Shown here piece after piece: positions 1-9,140 of a stretch of 64,000 bases of DNA; within the stretch, counting starts at the first letter, position 1, and the number at the start of each line of letters is the position of its first letter. The notes under the pieces are model-generated. The model worked only from the letters and a program-made list of their open reading frames with translations, was not told the DNA's origin and did not search any database. This stretch comes from Simplicispira hankyongi (GTDB lineage: Bacteria; Pseudomonadota; Gammaproteobacteria; Burkholderiales; Burkholderiaceae_C). The DNA lies in contig NZ_QXJC01000003.1 in NCBI RefSeq assembly GCF_003570885.1, positions 620,001 through 684,000 on the forward strand, read 5' to 3'. The position numbers and the translations under genes were made by a program.

Positions 1-251
1 TTCGACGCCGTTTGAGTAGAATCGCGCCGCAATGCTTGCGTCAGACGCTGAGGGTTGAAGGGCTCCAAATCGCTTTGTGCAATATACGGCTGAGGCTCGA
101 AGTGCTTAGGTTCGGTAAGGGGCGTCACATGGGGCTGGGTTTGCGCACGCTCCTGTGCCATCCATTCGCGCAATTCACCTTCGCCCGAGGAATCGCACCC
201 CATGAGAACCAGAACAACAGCACCTAGCAATGCGACATGAATTTGCTTCAT
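1..251 (-). CDS. pilP: PilP, type IV pilus inner-membrane lipoprotein (5' part only)
   Basis: The first 83 codons are visible and the rest lies off the left edge. The product starts MKQIHVALLG and has a lipobox L-M-G-C with Cys19, so it should be a lipoprotein. PilP links the inner-membrane PilMNO platform to the outer-membrane secretin PilQ during pilus assembly. The ATG overlaps the pilO stop codon as ATGA, indicating translational coupling. Assignment rests on the lipobox, the Pro/Gln-rich segment after it and the pilM-N-O order; the conserved C-terminal beta domain is not visible. Confidence 0.85.
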   Translation of the reverse strand, partial: MKQIHVALLGAVVLVLMGCDSSGEGELREWMAQERAQTQPHVTPLTEPKHFEPQPYIAQSDLEPFNPQRLTQALRRDSTQTAS

Positions 252-928
252 TTTGGCTGCTCCTTCGCCACCTTGCGCTGGGCTTCAATTTCATCAGCAT
301 CTAGATAGCGGAAGGTTCTTGCCGTCGCATCCATAGTGAGGTTGGTGCTATTCTTATCCTTATCGCTGGCTACGATAGCGATATCGTTCAAGGTCACAAT
401 GCGAGAAAGATTAGCGATATCGGCCGCAAATGCACCCATATCGTTGTATTTTCCGGTCACACGAATAGCAATAGGAAGCTCTGCATAGTATTCGCGAACA
501 ATCACTTGCCCAGGACGGAAAAGTTCAAACTGCAGGCTACGCCCCACACCCGCCTGATTGATGTCAGACAGGAGGGCCGCCATCTCCGCCTTACTGGGAA
601 GCTGTTTTTCCAACTGAATCACATATTGTTGAATTTGTTCTCGCTGCTTCTTCAAAAGATCCAAGCTCACCGCTTTGGCCAACTTGGTTTTGTAATCTTG
701 ACGCAGAGTTTGCTCAGTAGCACGCTCTGCATCCAACGCGTCTCGATAGTCGGTTAGTTTTGCAAACCACAATACCACTGCGACCGCAGCAGCAATAAAG
801 ATACAGAGCAGATACCGCGGCAGAGGAGGCCACAGCGATGGGTCCTTGGTATCCAGATTTCGGAATTGGCGTTGCAATTTACTTTGCAATGCCGCCATGT
901 CTATGGAGTTTTTTTGCTTCTTGGCCAT
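248..928 (-). CDS. pilO: PilO, type IV pilus alignment subcomplex protein
   Basis: 226 residues, a normal length for PilO. A short basic cytoplasmic N-terminus is followed by one membrane helix at about residues 38-58, a coiled-coil stretch (about 62-115) and a periplasmic ferredoxin-like domain containing ELFRPG and LPIAIRVTGKYNDMGAF. PilO pairs with PilN in the inner membrane, and the heterodimer contacts PilP and the ATP-driven assembly machinery. It is separated from pilN by 3 bp and overlaps pilP, so it belongs to one operon. The order pilMNOP is diagnostic. Confidence 0.95.
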   Translation of the reverse strand: MAKKQKNSIDMAALQSKLQRQFRNLDTKDPSLWPPLPRYLLCIFIAAAVAVVLWFAKLTDYRDALDAERATEQTLRQDYKTKLAKAVSLDLLKKQREQIQQYVIQLEKQLPSKAEMAALLSDINQAGVGRSLQFELFRPGQVIVREYYAELPIAIRVTGKYNDMGAFAADIANLSRIVTLNDIAIVASDKDKNSTNLTMDATARTFRYLDADEIEAQRKVAKEQPK

Positions 929-931
929 GAT

Positions 932-1546
932 TTAGTTTCCGGCCGCTGGCGTATTCACATCGCCATCTTTTGTCTTGTTTGCGCCACTGGACCGCTTCAA
1001 CGTAAAGCTGAGGTTAAAGGCATACACGCGTCTCTCATCACGCGGCGTCAGAGCAACCTTGCTTGCCACAATCTCAACCAATTGAGGCTTCGACAACCAA
1101 GGCGTATTGTTGGACAAATTGCGCAACATTTCAGACACACGCTCATTGGACTGCGCCATCCCCTGAATTGCAATCTGCTGGTTGGTTTGCTTCAGATTGG
1201 TCAGGTAAACACCATCAGGCAATTGCTTGACCAGTTCACTCAGCAGGTGCACAGGCAAATTACGATCTGCCTGTAAGTCCTCTACCGCTTTCTGGCGAGC
1301 ACGCAGCGAAGCAATTTCGTCTTCAATGCCGGCGATCTCCTTGATTTGCCCTTCCAAAACCGTGATTTCGCTGTGCAAAAAGGCGTTTCTGGCCTGCTGT
1401 TGCTCGATCATCATCTGGAACCACCAGTAGATGAGACCGGCGATTAGCAAGCCCACCAAAAATGAGGCAAACATCGTTGCCTGGAATGCTTCGCGCCGAC
1501 GCTTGCGCGCCACTTCGCGATGCGGTAGCAGGTTGATGAGAATCAC
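932..1546 (-). CDS. pilN: PilN, type IV pilus assembly membrane protein
   Basis: 204 residues. The N-terminal INLLPHRE matches the conserved cytoplasmic NLLPxR motif by which PilN docks into the actin-like PilM. One membrane helix spans about residues 24-44, followed by a coiled coil (about 47-80) and a periplasmic domain with the fimbrial-assembly fold (GVYLTNLKQTNQQIAIQG). The start overlaps the pilM stop as ATGA. The C-terminal tail is low-complexity and polar. Confidence 0.95.
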   Translation of the reverse strand: MILINLLPHREVARKRRREAFQATMFASFLVGLLIAGLIYWWFQMMIEQQQARNAFLHSEITVLEGQIKEIAGIEDEIASLRARQKAVEDLQADRNLPVHLLSELVKQLPDGVYLTNLKQTNQQIAIQGMAQSNERVSEMLRNLSNNTPWLSKPQLVEIVASKVALTPRDERRVYAFNLSFTLKRSSGANKTKDGDVNTPAAGN

Positions 1547-2622
1547 TGCAGGAACCTCCGCATCGCAAGACCACAGGATGTGAGGTAGGAAGGCGCCTCA
1601 CGCACCATCTTCTTGATCCGAACCGAGCTCGACATCTCCATGCCTTCAAAAGGATTGACCACGGCGGACGGAAAACCTGTGTGCTGCGTTACCGCATCAG
1701 ACAAACCCTGCAGGGGAGATGACCCCCCCGCAAGCAAGATGCGATCGACCCGGTTGTGCGGCGTACTGGTGAAGAAGAACTGCAATGCGCGTCCGACCTC
1801 CTGCGCCATGCTTTCAACAAACGGCCGAAGGACCACACTCGCATAGTCTTCTGGAAGATCACCGCTGCGCTTCTTGCTTTCCGCCTCTTCGACAGAGAAG
1901 CCATATTGCCGCATGATCAGTTGTGTCAGCTGGGCACCACCGAAAGCCTGGTCGCGGTCGTACAGCACCTCGTCATTGCGAATGACCTGCATGCTGGTGG
2001 TCATCGCCCCCACCTCGAAGAGGGCAACCAGAGAGTCCACACCTTTGTTCGGGAACGCTTCGATAAGACGACTCGCTGCCAAGCGCGACGCATAAGACTC
2101 AACATCCAGAATCACCGCCTTGAGGCCTGCAGCCTCGGCCAAGCCTTCGCGGTCCTGAACCTTCTCGCGGCGCGACGCCGCAATCAGTACATCAACATCC
2201 CCTGGCGCATTCTTGCTCGGGCCGATGACACAAAAATCGAGACTCACTTCATCAAGCGAGAAAGGGATGTACTGATTGGCCTCCGACTCGACTTGCACCT
2301 CAAGCTCCTGATCGGTCATGCCAGCAGGCAATGAGATCTTCTTGGTAATGACGGCAGAGGGAGGCAAAGCAAGTGCTACAGATTTGGTACGCGTCCCGCT
2401 TTTCTTGACGACGCGTCGAACTGCCTCGGCCACTTCATCAAATTTCTCGATGTTGCCGTCAGTGATCCAGCCGCGCTCCAATGGCTCAATCGCGCAACGC
2501 TCAAGAATTAACGCACCCGATTTGTCGCGCCCCAACTCCACCAGCTTGACGCTGGATGAACTGATGTCGATACCCAGCAGCGCAGGAGACTGGCGACCGA
2601 ACAAGGATCCCGAAGAGATCAA
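1543..2622 (-). CDS. pilM: PilM, actin-like ATPase of the type IV pilus
   Basis: 359 residues with the actin/FtsA fold: phosphate-1 loop LLGIDISSSSVKLVEL near the N-terminus, a central GAMTTS/ALFEVG strand-loop and an adenosine-site motif ILLAGGSSPLQGL near residue 290. PilM is cytosolic, binds ATP and the N-terminus of PilN, and couples the motor ATPases to the membrane complex. It is the first gene of the pilM-N-O-P run and diverges from the PBP1A gene. The 268-bp gap between them must hold both promoters. Confidence 0.96.
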   Translation of the reverse strand: MISSGSLFGRQSPALLGIDISSSSVKLVELGRDKSGALILERCAIEPLERGWITDGNIEKFDEVAEAVRRVVKKSGTRTKSVALALPPSAVITKKISLPAGMTDQELEVQVESEANQYIPFSLDEVSLDFCVIGPSKNAPGDVDVLIAASRREKVQDREGLAEAAGLKAVILDVESYASRLAASRLIEAFPNKGVDSLVALFEVGAMTTSMQVIRNDEVLYDRDQAFGGAQLTQLIMRQYGFSVEEAESKKRSGDLPEDYASVVLRPFVESMAQEVGRALQFFFTSTPHNRVDRILLAGGSSPLQGLSDAVTQHTGFPSAVVNPFEGMEMSSSVRIKKMVREAPSYLTSCGLAMRRFLQ

Positions 2623-2890
2623 GATGCCCCCTTGTAGTTGTACATATGAAGCAACAAAACTTCACATTTCACATGAATGCTAGCAGTAAGATACTTCTCC
2701 GGCAAAGAGTTTTCCCGTTGTAGCATCTTCAGAACGTTGTCAAAAGCAGACGAATCAGTTTCCTGCCGGAACAGAGAAGCACGGTGGCCTACTCTCAAAA
2801 ATGAGAGCGCCCGCCACGCAAAACCTAAGCCAGCGCGCAAGCTCGTATTCGGTTTTTTTATACTCGGTGCTTAGTTCAAACCGAAGCGAT
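2623..2890. promoter_or_regulatory. divergent promoter region between pilM and ponA
   Basis: A 268-bp gap between the divergent starts of pilM and ponA, locally more AT-rich than the neighbouring genes. The stretch tttttttatactcgg near 2854-2869 could provide a -10 hexamer (TATACT) for ponA, about 25-30 bases before its start. No operator was recognised. An open frame runs back to 2801, but the conserved protein begins at 2891. Confidence 0.4.
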
Positions 2891-5284
2891 ATGCCGCCCT
2901 CCACCCCGAAAAAGCCCACCCCTTCAACCGCAGGTCGTGCGGCACCCTCCTCCCCTTGGTGGAAATGGCCACTGCGGGTACTCATCTGGCTTTGTGGTTT
3001 GGCGGCTGCGGGAGCTGTTGCAGCCGCCTTGGTGATCGCTGTTGCGCTGGCATTTGCCTATCCGAACCTTCCTGACATCTCCGACCTTGCCGACTACCGC
3101 CCCAAGTTGCCACTTCGGGTCTACTCTTCCGAGGGCGCCCTGTTGGGTGAGTTCGGCGAGGAGCGGCGCAATCTCACGCCGATCGGGGACATTCCAAAGG
3201 TGATGAAAGATGCAGTCCTGGCCATTGAGGACACGCGCTTTTTCGAGCACGGAGGCGTCGACTACAAAGGCATGCTCCGCGCCGTAATGGCCAATCTTGG
3301 GAAGGTCAAAAGCCAGGGCGCATCCACCATCACCATGCAGGTGGCACGCAATGTGTATTTGTCTTCAGAAAAAACATTTACCAGAAAGATTTACGAAATA
3401 TTACTTACGTACAAGCTTGAGCATCTGCTTTCCAAAAATCAGATTCTTGAGATTTACATGAACCAGATTTATCTGGGCAATCGCGCTTATGGTTTTGCTG
3501 CAGCGTCAGAGACGTATTTTGGAAAACCTCTCAAATCGGTTTCCATTGCGGAGGCCGCCATGCTTGCGGGTTTGCCCAAAGCCCCCTCCACCTACAACCC
3601 CATCAACAACCCCAAACGTGCGCGCATCCGGCAACAGCTCGTCATCGACCGGATGGAGGAAACCGGCTTCATTACCGCGGCACAGGCTGCCGAAGCTCGC
3701 AAGGAACCCGTTCACATCCGGACTGGGCCGGACGACACCCGTGTGCATGCCGAGTACGTTGCCGAAATGGCTCGCCAGCTGATTTTTGCGCAGTACGGTG
3801 CCGAGGCTTACACACGTGGACTCAACGTCTACACCACGCTCAGCGCCAGCGATCAGGACGCCGCCTACCATTCGCTACGCCGCGGCATCATGAACTACGA
3901 ACGGCGCCAGCACTATCGCGGCCCAGAACAATTCATTGAATTGCCCAAAGACCCCAAGGAGATCGACGACGCGATTGACGACGCACTGGCCGACCACCCG
4001 GACAACGGCGATGTGCTCTCTGCCGTGGTGCTTGCGGTGGACAAGCGCAAGCTGACTGCGGTGCGCAGCAACGGCGACACCATTGAGGTAACCGGTGACG
4101 GGCTCAAACCCGTTCTATCCGGCTTGAGCGACAAGGCACCACCCAACATCAAATTGCGCCGGGGCGCGGTGATTCGCGTCGCACGCACCGACAAGGACGG
4201 ATGGGAAGTGACGCAGCTTCCAGAAGTGGAAGGTGCCTTTGTCGCAATGGACCCACGCAGCGGCGCCATCAAGGCCCTGGTGGGTGGCTTCGACTTCAAC
4301 AAGAACAAGTTCAACCATGTGACGCAGGCCTGGCGCCAGCCGGGGTCGAGCTTCAAGCCCTTCATCTATTCCGCTGCACTGGAAAAGGGCTTCACGCCGG
4401 CCACCGTGATCAACGACGGCCCCCTGTTCTTTGATTCTGCCTTTACCGGCGGCCAACCATGGGAGCCCAAAAACTACGATGGCAAGTTCGACGGACCCAT
4501 GACCATGCGCTCGGCCCTGGCAAAGTCCAAAAACATGGTATCCATTCGCATCCTCCAGGCCGTAGGGCCGCGCAATGCCCAGGAATGGGCCACCCACTTT
4601 GGTTTCGACGCCGACAAGCAACCGGCCTACCTGACCATGGCGCTTGGCGCCGGCTCCGTGACGCCCATGCAGATGGCGGTGGGCTACTCCGTATTTGCCA
4701 ATGGCGGTTTTCGCGTCAATCCGTGGCTCATTTCCAAGGTGACCGACTTCAAGGGCCAGATTATTTCGGAGACCACGCCTCCAGCCACCGACAAATTTCC
4801 ACGCGCCATCGACGCCCGCAACGCCTTCATTATGGACAGTCTGCTACAAGAGGTAACGCGCTCGGGAACCGCCGCCCGCGCCCAGGCCACCTTGAAGCGC
4901 CCCGACCTGTATGGCAAGACCGGCACGACCAACGATGCCTGGGACGCCTGGTTTGCCGGGTTCCAGCCGACACTCGCCGCCATCACCTGGATTGGCTACG
5001 ACACGCCGCGCAATCTGGGAAGCCGCGAAACGGGCGGGGGACTCAGCCTACCGGTCTGGATCAGCTTCATGGGCAGTGCGCTCAAGGGCGTTCCGGTCAT
5101 GGAACCTACCGTGCCACCTGGCGTGGTGAATGTCGGCGGCGAATGGTTTTACGACGAATACGCGCGCAACGGCGTCGCGAGCCTTGGGTTGAATGACCAA
5201 CCCGCACCGAATTCTCCGCTGACGCCCCAGGACGCTCCCGCGCCGGAAGAACGCAACAAAATTCTGGATTTGTTTCGCAACTAA
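2891..5284 (+). CDS. ponA: Penicillin-binding protein 1A (bifunctional transglycosylase/transpeptidase)
   Basis: 797 residues from ATG 2891, chosen because the Pro-rich cytoplasmic leader plus membrane helix (about 27-57) is the normal class A PBP start. The GT51 glycosyltransferase domain carries the catalytic Glu113 in EDTRFFEHGG and QGASTITMQVARN. The transpeptidase domain carries the SxxK serine in PGSSFKPFIY, the SxN motif in AKSKNMVS and KTGTTNDAW. It polymerises lipid II glycan and cross-links the stem peptides at the periplasmic face of the inner membrane. Its place beside the pilM operon is the usual one in Beta- and Gammaproteobacteria. The name mrcA is equivalent. Confidence 0.96.
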   Translation: MPPSTPKKPTPSTAGRAAPSSPWWKWPLRVLIWLCGLAAAGAVAAALVIAVALAFAYPNLPDISDLADYRPKLPLRVYSSEGALLGEFGEERRNLTPIGDIPKVMKDAVLAIEDTRFFEHGGVDYKGMLRAVMANLGKVKSQGASTITMQVARNVYLSSEKTFTRKIYEILLTYKLEHLLSKNQILEIYMNQIYLGNRAYGFAAASETYFGKPLKSVSIAEAAMLAGLPKAPSTYNPINNPKRARIRQQLVIDRMEETGFITAAQAAEARKEPVHIRTGPDDTRVHAEYVAEMARQLIFAQYGAEAYTRGLNVYTTLSASDQDAAYHSLRRGIMNYERRQHYRGPEQFIELPKDPKEIDDAIDDALADHPDNGDVLSAVVLAVDKRKLTAVRSNGDTIEVTGDGLKPVLSGLSDKAPPNIKLRRGAVIRVARTDKDGWEVTQLPEVEGAFVAMDPRSGAIKALVGGFDFNKNKFNHVTQAWRQPGSSFKPFIYSAALEKGFTPATVINDGPLFFDSAFTGGQPWEPKNYDGKFDGPMTMRSALAKSKNMVSIRILQAVGPRNAQEWATHFGFDADKQPAYLTMALGAGSVTPMQMAVGYSVFANGGFRVNPWLISKVTDFKGQIISETTPPATDKFPRAIDARNAFIMDSLLQEVTRSGTAARAQATLKRPDLYGKTGTTNDAWDAWFAGFQPTLAAITWIGYDTPRNLGSRETGGGLSLPVWISFMGSALKGVPVMEPTVPPGVVNVGGEWFYDEYARNGVASLGLNDQPAPNSPLTPQDAPAPEERNKILDLFRN

Positions 5285-5312
5285 GCTGCGGGGCGGCAAA
5301 GGCCCCGCAGCG
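5285..5312. terminator. GC-rich hairpin between convergent ponA and cyaY
   Basis: GCTGCGGGGC and its complement GCCCCGCAGC form a 10-bp stem around a short purine-rich loop directly after the ponA stop codon. There is no clear T-run, so it may be a weak or bidirectional terminator, or a 3'-end stabiliser. Confidence 0.55.
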
Positions 5313-5325
5313 CCGTTGGCGGGGA

Positions 5326-5655
5326 TCAGGCCTGGAAATTGAGCGAGAGGCCCGATTGCGCGCTGGCGTTCGCGCTCAGCGCTGCAAAGAACTCACCCGC
5401 GCCCTTGGTGTCCTGCCAGGCGGCGCCGTCAAAACGGTAGTGGTAGCCGCCGGAACGCGCCGCCATCCAGATTTCATGCAGCGGCTTTTGCTGGTTGATG
5501 ACGATCTGGCTGCCGTTGGCGAACACCAAGGTGATCAGGCCACCGCTGCGCTGGCTGTCGATATCAGCGTCGGTTGCGTCGTTAATGCGGTCCGCGCATT
5601 GCTCGACGGCACGCAGCAATTGCTCGGCACGGTCAGCGTATTCCAGGTCGGTCAT
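5326..5655 (-). CDS. cyaY: CyaY, bacterial frataxin
   Basis: 109 residues from the internal ATG that gives [14 protein letters not shown], matching the usual CyaY length of 105-110; an upstream in-frame ATG would overlap the lptM start. The acidic first helix ([10 protein letters not shown]...DATDADID), the strand [19 protein letters not shown] and the signature [18 protein letters not shown] are all present. Frataxin binds iron and modulates IscS-driven Fe-S cluster assembly in the cytosol. It diverges from lptM with only 12 bp between start codons, the same neighbourhood as in enteric bacteria. Confidence 0.95.
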   Translation of the reverse strand: MTDLEYADRAEQLLRAVEQCADRINDATDADIDSQRSGGLITLVFANGSQIVINQQKPLHEIWMAARSGGYHYRFDGAAWQDTKGAGEFFAALSANASAQSGLSLNFQA

Positions 5656-5667
5656 TACAATTTCCGC

Positions 5668-5886
5668 ATGTTGAATGTTTCGCAAATTCTAGTGAGAACG
5701 CTTGGCCTTGCCGCCTGCGTGGCTGCGCTCGCCGCCTGTGGCCAGCGCGGCCCGCTGTTTCTCCCCAAGGCGCCCGCCGCCGCGCAGCGTGCCACGCTGC
5801 CGCAAACACTGCTGCCGGGCGACAGCGCGGTGCAGCCACCGCGCCCGTCTCTTCCACCCACGCCCTCCGCCTCTACTGCCCAATGA
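5668..5886 (+). CDS. lptM: LptM/YifL-like small lipoprotein
   Basis: 72 residues: a signal peptide with lipobox L-A-A-C (Cys24) followed by GQRGPLFLP, the signature of the YifL/LptM family, then a Pro/Ala-rich tail. In E. coli LptM helps the LptD-LptE outer-membrane LPS translocon mature; the same role here is inference. The stop codon overlaps the lysA start as ATGA, so the two are translationally coupled. The order cyaY / lptM / lysine-pathway gene (lysA here, dapF in enterics) is a widespread arrangement. Confidence 0.88.
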   Translation: MLNVSQILVRTLGLAACVAALAACGQRGPLFLPKAPAAAQRATLPQTLLPGDSAVQPPRPSLPPTPSASTAQ

Positions 5887-7160
5887 ACCCTTCTGAGCTT
5901 CCTGGCCGTCCGCAAATCGCCTACCGCGGCGAGGCCCTGTACATCGAAGACTGCGCCGTAGCCGACTTGGCGCGTGCACACGGCACGCCGCTGTTTGCCT
6001 ATTCCACGGCGGCCATGCACGATGCACTGGCGGCGTACCGACGTGGATTTTCCGGTCGCAAGTTGCTGGTCTGTTATGCCATGAAGGCCAATTCCTCGCT
6101 GGCGATCCTGCAATACTTCGCCCGCCAGGGCTGCGGCTTCGACATCGTCTCGGGGGGCGAACTGGTACGGGTCCTGGCGGCTGGAGGCGATCCGGCCAAA
6201 GTCATCTTTTCGGGCGTCGGCAAGACACGCGCGGAAATGCGCCAGGCGCTTGACGCCGGCATCCTGTGCTTTAACGTCGAGAGCGAAGCTGAGCTCGAGG
6301 TCTTGAGCGAGGTCGCAACCCAGTGCGGTCGCCAGGCGCGCGTGAGCATTCGCGTCAACCCCAACGTGGACCCCAAGACCCACCCCTACATTTCGACCGG
6401 GCTCAAAGGGAACAAGTTTGGCATCGCGCACGAACGCACCCTGGCGGTGTACCAGCGCGCGGCCCAACTGCCGGGGCTGCAGGTGGCGGGCATCGATTTT
6501 CATATCGGCTCGCAGATCACCGAAGCAACGCCCTATCTGGACGCCATCGACCGGCTGCTCGACCTGGTGGAGCAGATCGAAGCCGCAGGCATCCCCATCA
6601 AGCACCTGGATTTCGGCGGCGGCCTGGGCATCGACTACGCTGGCGACACACCGCCCGCAGCCGACGCGCTGTGGCAGGAGTTGCTGGCAAAGCTTGATGC
6701 GCGCGGCTTTGGCGAGCGCCAGTTCATCATTGAGCCGGGCCGTTCGCTGATCGGCAACGCGGGGCTGTGCGTCACCGAGGTGCTGTACCTCAAACCCGGG
6801 GAAGCGAAAAACTTCTGCATCGTTGACGCGGCCATGAACGACCTGCCGCGCCCGGCGATGTACCAGGCGTTCCATGCCATCGTCCCAGTGCAGCAGCGGG
6901 GCGGCGCCGGCGCCACCTATGACGTGGTGGGCCCCGTGTGCGAGAGTGGCGATTGGCTGGCGCGCGAGCGCGCGCTCAATGTGCAAGCGGGCGACCAGCT
7001 TGCAGTGCTCTCCGCTGGCGCCTACTGCATGTCCATGGCGAGCAACTACAACACGCGCGGCCGGGCGGCGGAGGTGCTGGTTGATGGCGGCACGGCCCGC
7101 ATCATCCGCGTGCGCGAGACGCCAGACGACATGCTGCGCGCTGAGCGTTTGCTCGACTAA
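5883..7160 (+). CDS. lysA: Diaminopimelate decarboxylase
   Basis: 425 residues, fold-type III PLP enzyme. The PLP lysine lies in CYAMKANSSLA (about residue 63), the phosphate-binding glycines in GGGLGIDY, and the active-site motifs EPGRSLIGNAG and GPVCESGDWL are intact. It decarboxylates meso-diaminopimelate to L-lysine, the last step of lysine synthesis. It is coupled to lptM and ends about 25 bp before an interspersed palindromic repeat that could act as its transcript end. Confidence 0.97.
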   Translation: MNPSELPGRPQIAYRGEALYIEDCAVADLARAHGTPLFAYSTAAMHDALAAYRRGFSGRKLLVCYAMKANSSLAILQYFARQGCGFDIVSGGELVRVLAAGGDPAKVIFSGVGKTRAEMRQALDAGILCFNVESEAELEVLSEVATQCGRQARVSIRVNPNVDPKTHPYISTGLKGNKFGIAHERTLAVYQRAAQLPGLQVAGIDFHIGSQITEATPYLDAIDRLLDLVEQIEAAGIPIKHLDFGGGLGIDYAGDTPPAADALWQELLAKLDARGFGERQFIIEPGRSLIGNAGLCVTEVLYLKPGEAKNFCIVDAAMNDLPRPAMYQAFHAIVPVQQRGGAGATYDVVGPVCESGDWLARERALNVQAGDQLAVLSAGAYCMSMASNYNTRGRAAEVLVDGGTARIIRVRETPDDMLRAERLLD

Positions 7161-7183
7161 CCACGTCGCAAGAAATTTAGACG

Positions 7184-7231
7184 AAATTGGCCTCTAGCGC
7201 TTATGGATCAAGCGCTAGTAGCTATATTTTT
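7184..7231. repeat. Interspersed palindromic repeat, copy 1
   Basis: Core TCTAGCGCTT-atggatc-AAGCGCTAGt flanked by GGCC on one side and AGCTAT plus an AT-rich tail on the other. It lies between convergent lysA and msrQ. The msrQ stop codon lies in its loop, so the last MsrQ residues (about NIATSA) are encoded by the repeat. Confidence 0.85.
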
Positions 7232-7885
7232 AGTAGTATTACCACGAATGGGCGCCCGCGCATGCCTGCGCGGTGCACGGGCCGCTTGGCGCTTGCGCAG
7301 TGCCTCCCACACGCGCCAGCCCAGCAGGGCGGCGAGGATGGCGCCGTACACCGCCACTTCGGCAAAATTGTGCTTGCCGGCGCGCATCCAGTAAAAATGC
7401 AGAATGGCCAGCCCGGCCACCGCGTACACACTGCGGTGCAGCCAGCGCCAGCGCACGGCGCCCAGCGCCTTGATGGCACGGTTGAACGAGGTGGCCGCCA
7501 TCAGCGCCAGCAGCAAGCCGGCGAACGAGCCCACCAGAATAAACGGACGTTTGGCGATATCCTTGGCGATGTCCCCCGCGTCAAAGCCCATGTCGAAGGC
7601 AGCGTAAGACAGCAGGTGCGCCAGCGCGTAGAAGGCAACAAACAACCCCAGCATGCGCCGAAAACGCGCCAACGCAGGCGTTCCGGTCAGGACGCGCAAA
7701 GGGGTCACGGCAAGCACGGCACACAAAAAGCGCAGGGTCCAGTCGCCCAGGCTGCGAATCAAGGCCTCCGCCGGGTTGGCGCCCAACTGGTCTGCCGCTG
7801 CCGCATACAACAGCCAGGCAAACGGCAACAGGCAGACGGTGAAGAGCACAGGCTTGGCGGCGCGGTGCATCAGCAGTTTTTTCAT
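7208..7885 (-). CDS. msrQ: MsrQ, heme-binding membrane subunit of the MsrPQ system
   Basis: 225 residues with about six membrane helices of the ferric-reductase-like fold (YedZ family). Conserved heme-ligand histidines lie in FYALAHLLSYA, WRWLHRSVYAVAG and LAILHFYW. MsrQ passes electrons from the quinone pool or flavin to periplasmic MsrP. It starts 14 bp after the msrP stop, so the two genes form an operon. The final residues come from an interspersed repeat, so the C-terminus has probably been replaced relative to homologues. Confidence 0.95.
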   Translation of the reverse strand: MKKLLMHRAAKPVLFTVCLLPFAWLLYAAAADQLGANPAEALIRSLGDWTLRFLCAVLAVTPLRVLTGTPALARFRRMLGLFVAFYALAHLLSYAAFDMGFDAGDIAKDIAKRPFILVGSFAGLLLALMAATSFNRAIKALGAVRWRWLHRSVYAVAGLAILHFYWMRAGKHNFAEVAVYGAILAALLGWRVWEALRKRQAARAPRRHARAPIRGNTTKNIATSA

Positions 7886-7899
7886 GGCGCTGCAACCGT

Positions 7900-8895
7900 T
7901 CAGAAGTTTTTTTTCAAATCCATGCCAGCATAAAGCTGGCCGACCTGGGCTTCATAGCCATTGAACATCAGGGTCTTGCGGCGCTTGGCAAACAGGCCGC
8001 CTTCGCCGATGCGCCGCTCCGTCGCCTGGCTCCAGCGCGGGTGGTCCACCTCGGGGTTCACGTTGGAATAAAAGCCGTATTCCTGGGCCGCCGCCTTGTT
8101 CCACGCCGTGGCGGGCTCCTTGTCGGTAAAGCGAATCTTGACGATGCTCTTGGCGCTCTTGAACCCATATTTCCAAGGAACGACGATGCGCACCGGCGCG
8201 CCGTTCTGCTTCGGCAGCACTTCGCCGTACATGCCAAAAGTGAGCAGCGTCAGCGGGTGCATGGCTTCGTCCAGCCGCAGGCCTTCGGCGTACGGCCAAT
8301 CCAGCACGCGCGAATTCACGCCCGGCATGGTGACCTTGTCGGCCAGCGTCACAAATTCCACGTATTTCGCGCCGCCGAGCGGTTCGACACGTTTGATCAG
8401 CTCGGCCAGCGAGTAGCCCACCCAGGGAATCACCATGGACCAGCCCTCGACACAGCGCAGGCGGTAAATACGGTCTTCCTGGGCGGAGAGCTTGAGCAGT
8501 TCGTCCAGGCTGAACTTGCCCGGCTTCTTGACCAGCCCCTCGACGCTCACGCTCCAAGGGTCAATCTTGAGCGTGCTGGCATTGCGCGCTGGGTCGGATT
8601 TGTCCGTGCCGAACTCATAGAAGTTGTTGTAGCTGGTGGCATCTTCATACGAAGTCGCCTTTTCCATGGTGACCGCGCCCGGCACCTTGGAGGCCACACC
8701 CGGCAGTGCCGCCAGTTTGCCAGGGTGCTCTGCGGCCGCCCGTGCGCTCCGCCCGGCCCAGGCGGCCAAGGTAGCGCCGGCAGCGCCTGTCGCCAGGCCG
8801 CGCAGCAGCAGGCGCCGCTCTTCGTACACGCGCTGCGGCGTAATCTCGGAGGGAGCTGGGTGGTTGAACCCGTCGTTGCGATGAAAGATGGACAT
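7900..8895 (-). CDS. msrP: MsrP, molybdopterin-dependent protein-methionine-sulfoxide reductase
   Basis: 331 residues from the ATG at 8895, preceded by a good ribosome site (AGGAG). A twin-arginine signal is visible (R27-R28 in [13 protein letters not shown], then an Ala-rich stretch ending SARAA). The molybdenum-ligand cysteine is Cys148 in [11 protein letters not shown], and the sulfite-oxidase fold motifs VEFVTLADK and [14 protein letters not shown] follow. It is exported folded to the periplasm and repairs oxidised methionines with MsrQ as electron donor. A longer in-frame start exists but precedes the Tat signal without homology. Confidence 0.95.
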   Translation of the reverse strand: MSIFHRNDGFNHPAPSEITPQRVYEERRLLLRGLATGAAGATLAAWAGRSARAAAEHPGKLAALPGVASKVPGAVTMEKATSYEDATSYNNFYEFGTDKSDPARNASTLKIDPWSVSVEGLVKKPGKFSLDELLKLSAQEDRIYRLRCVEGWSMVIPWVGYSLAELIKRVEPLGGAKYVEFVTLADKVTMPGVNSRVLDWPYAEGLRLDEAMHPLTLLTFGMYGEVLPKQNGAPVRIVVPWKYGFKSAKSIVKIRFTDKEPATAWNKAAAQEYGFYSNVNPEVDHPRWSQATERRIGEGGLFAKRRKTLMFNGYEAQVGQLYAGMDLKKNF

Positions 8896-9140
8896 AAAAA
8901 CTCCTGCTGGCCAGAAATGCGAAGCATTTCCGTTGCGTGGCAGCGTGACCTGAAAAATGCCAGGTGCACCTTGCACTGTGGTTCTAATTCGGCGAGCCCA
9001 CCACCAAGGTTACAGCCAACCGAAAAATTTAGCGCGTCCGCCAGTGCCGCATGGCGGCGCGGGCGAGCCGCTCACAAGGAGTACGCAGCCGGGCGGCCGC
9101 TGGATTCACACGCGCCGCTGCGGTGCGACGCCTGACGTTT
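8896..9140. other. msrP upstream region, no gene recognised
   Basis: About 245 bases between the msrP start and the inverted-repeat element. On the msrP strand a small hairpin (AAATGC-ttc-GCATTT) sits just upstream of the msrP ribosome site and could affect its access. The promoter of msrPQ must be here but no clear -35/-10 pair was identified. No conserved reading frame was seen. Confidence 0.4.

Noticed and set aside
12-227. Plus-strand frame at the left edge
   Set aside because: It is antisense to pilP, which has a lipobox, operon coupling and conserved order.
5655-6986. Long open frame on the minus strand opposite lysA (and similar long antisense frames opposite zwf/edd, pgi, ilvA and cytochrome c4/engB)
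   Set aside because: High-GC codon bias produces long antisense frames. These show no domain motifs, no ribosome sites and complete overlap with clearly conserved genes.
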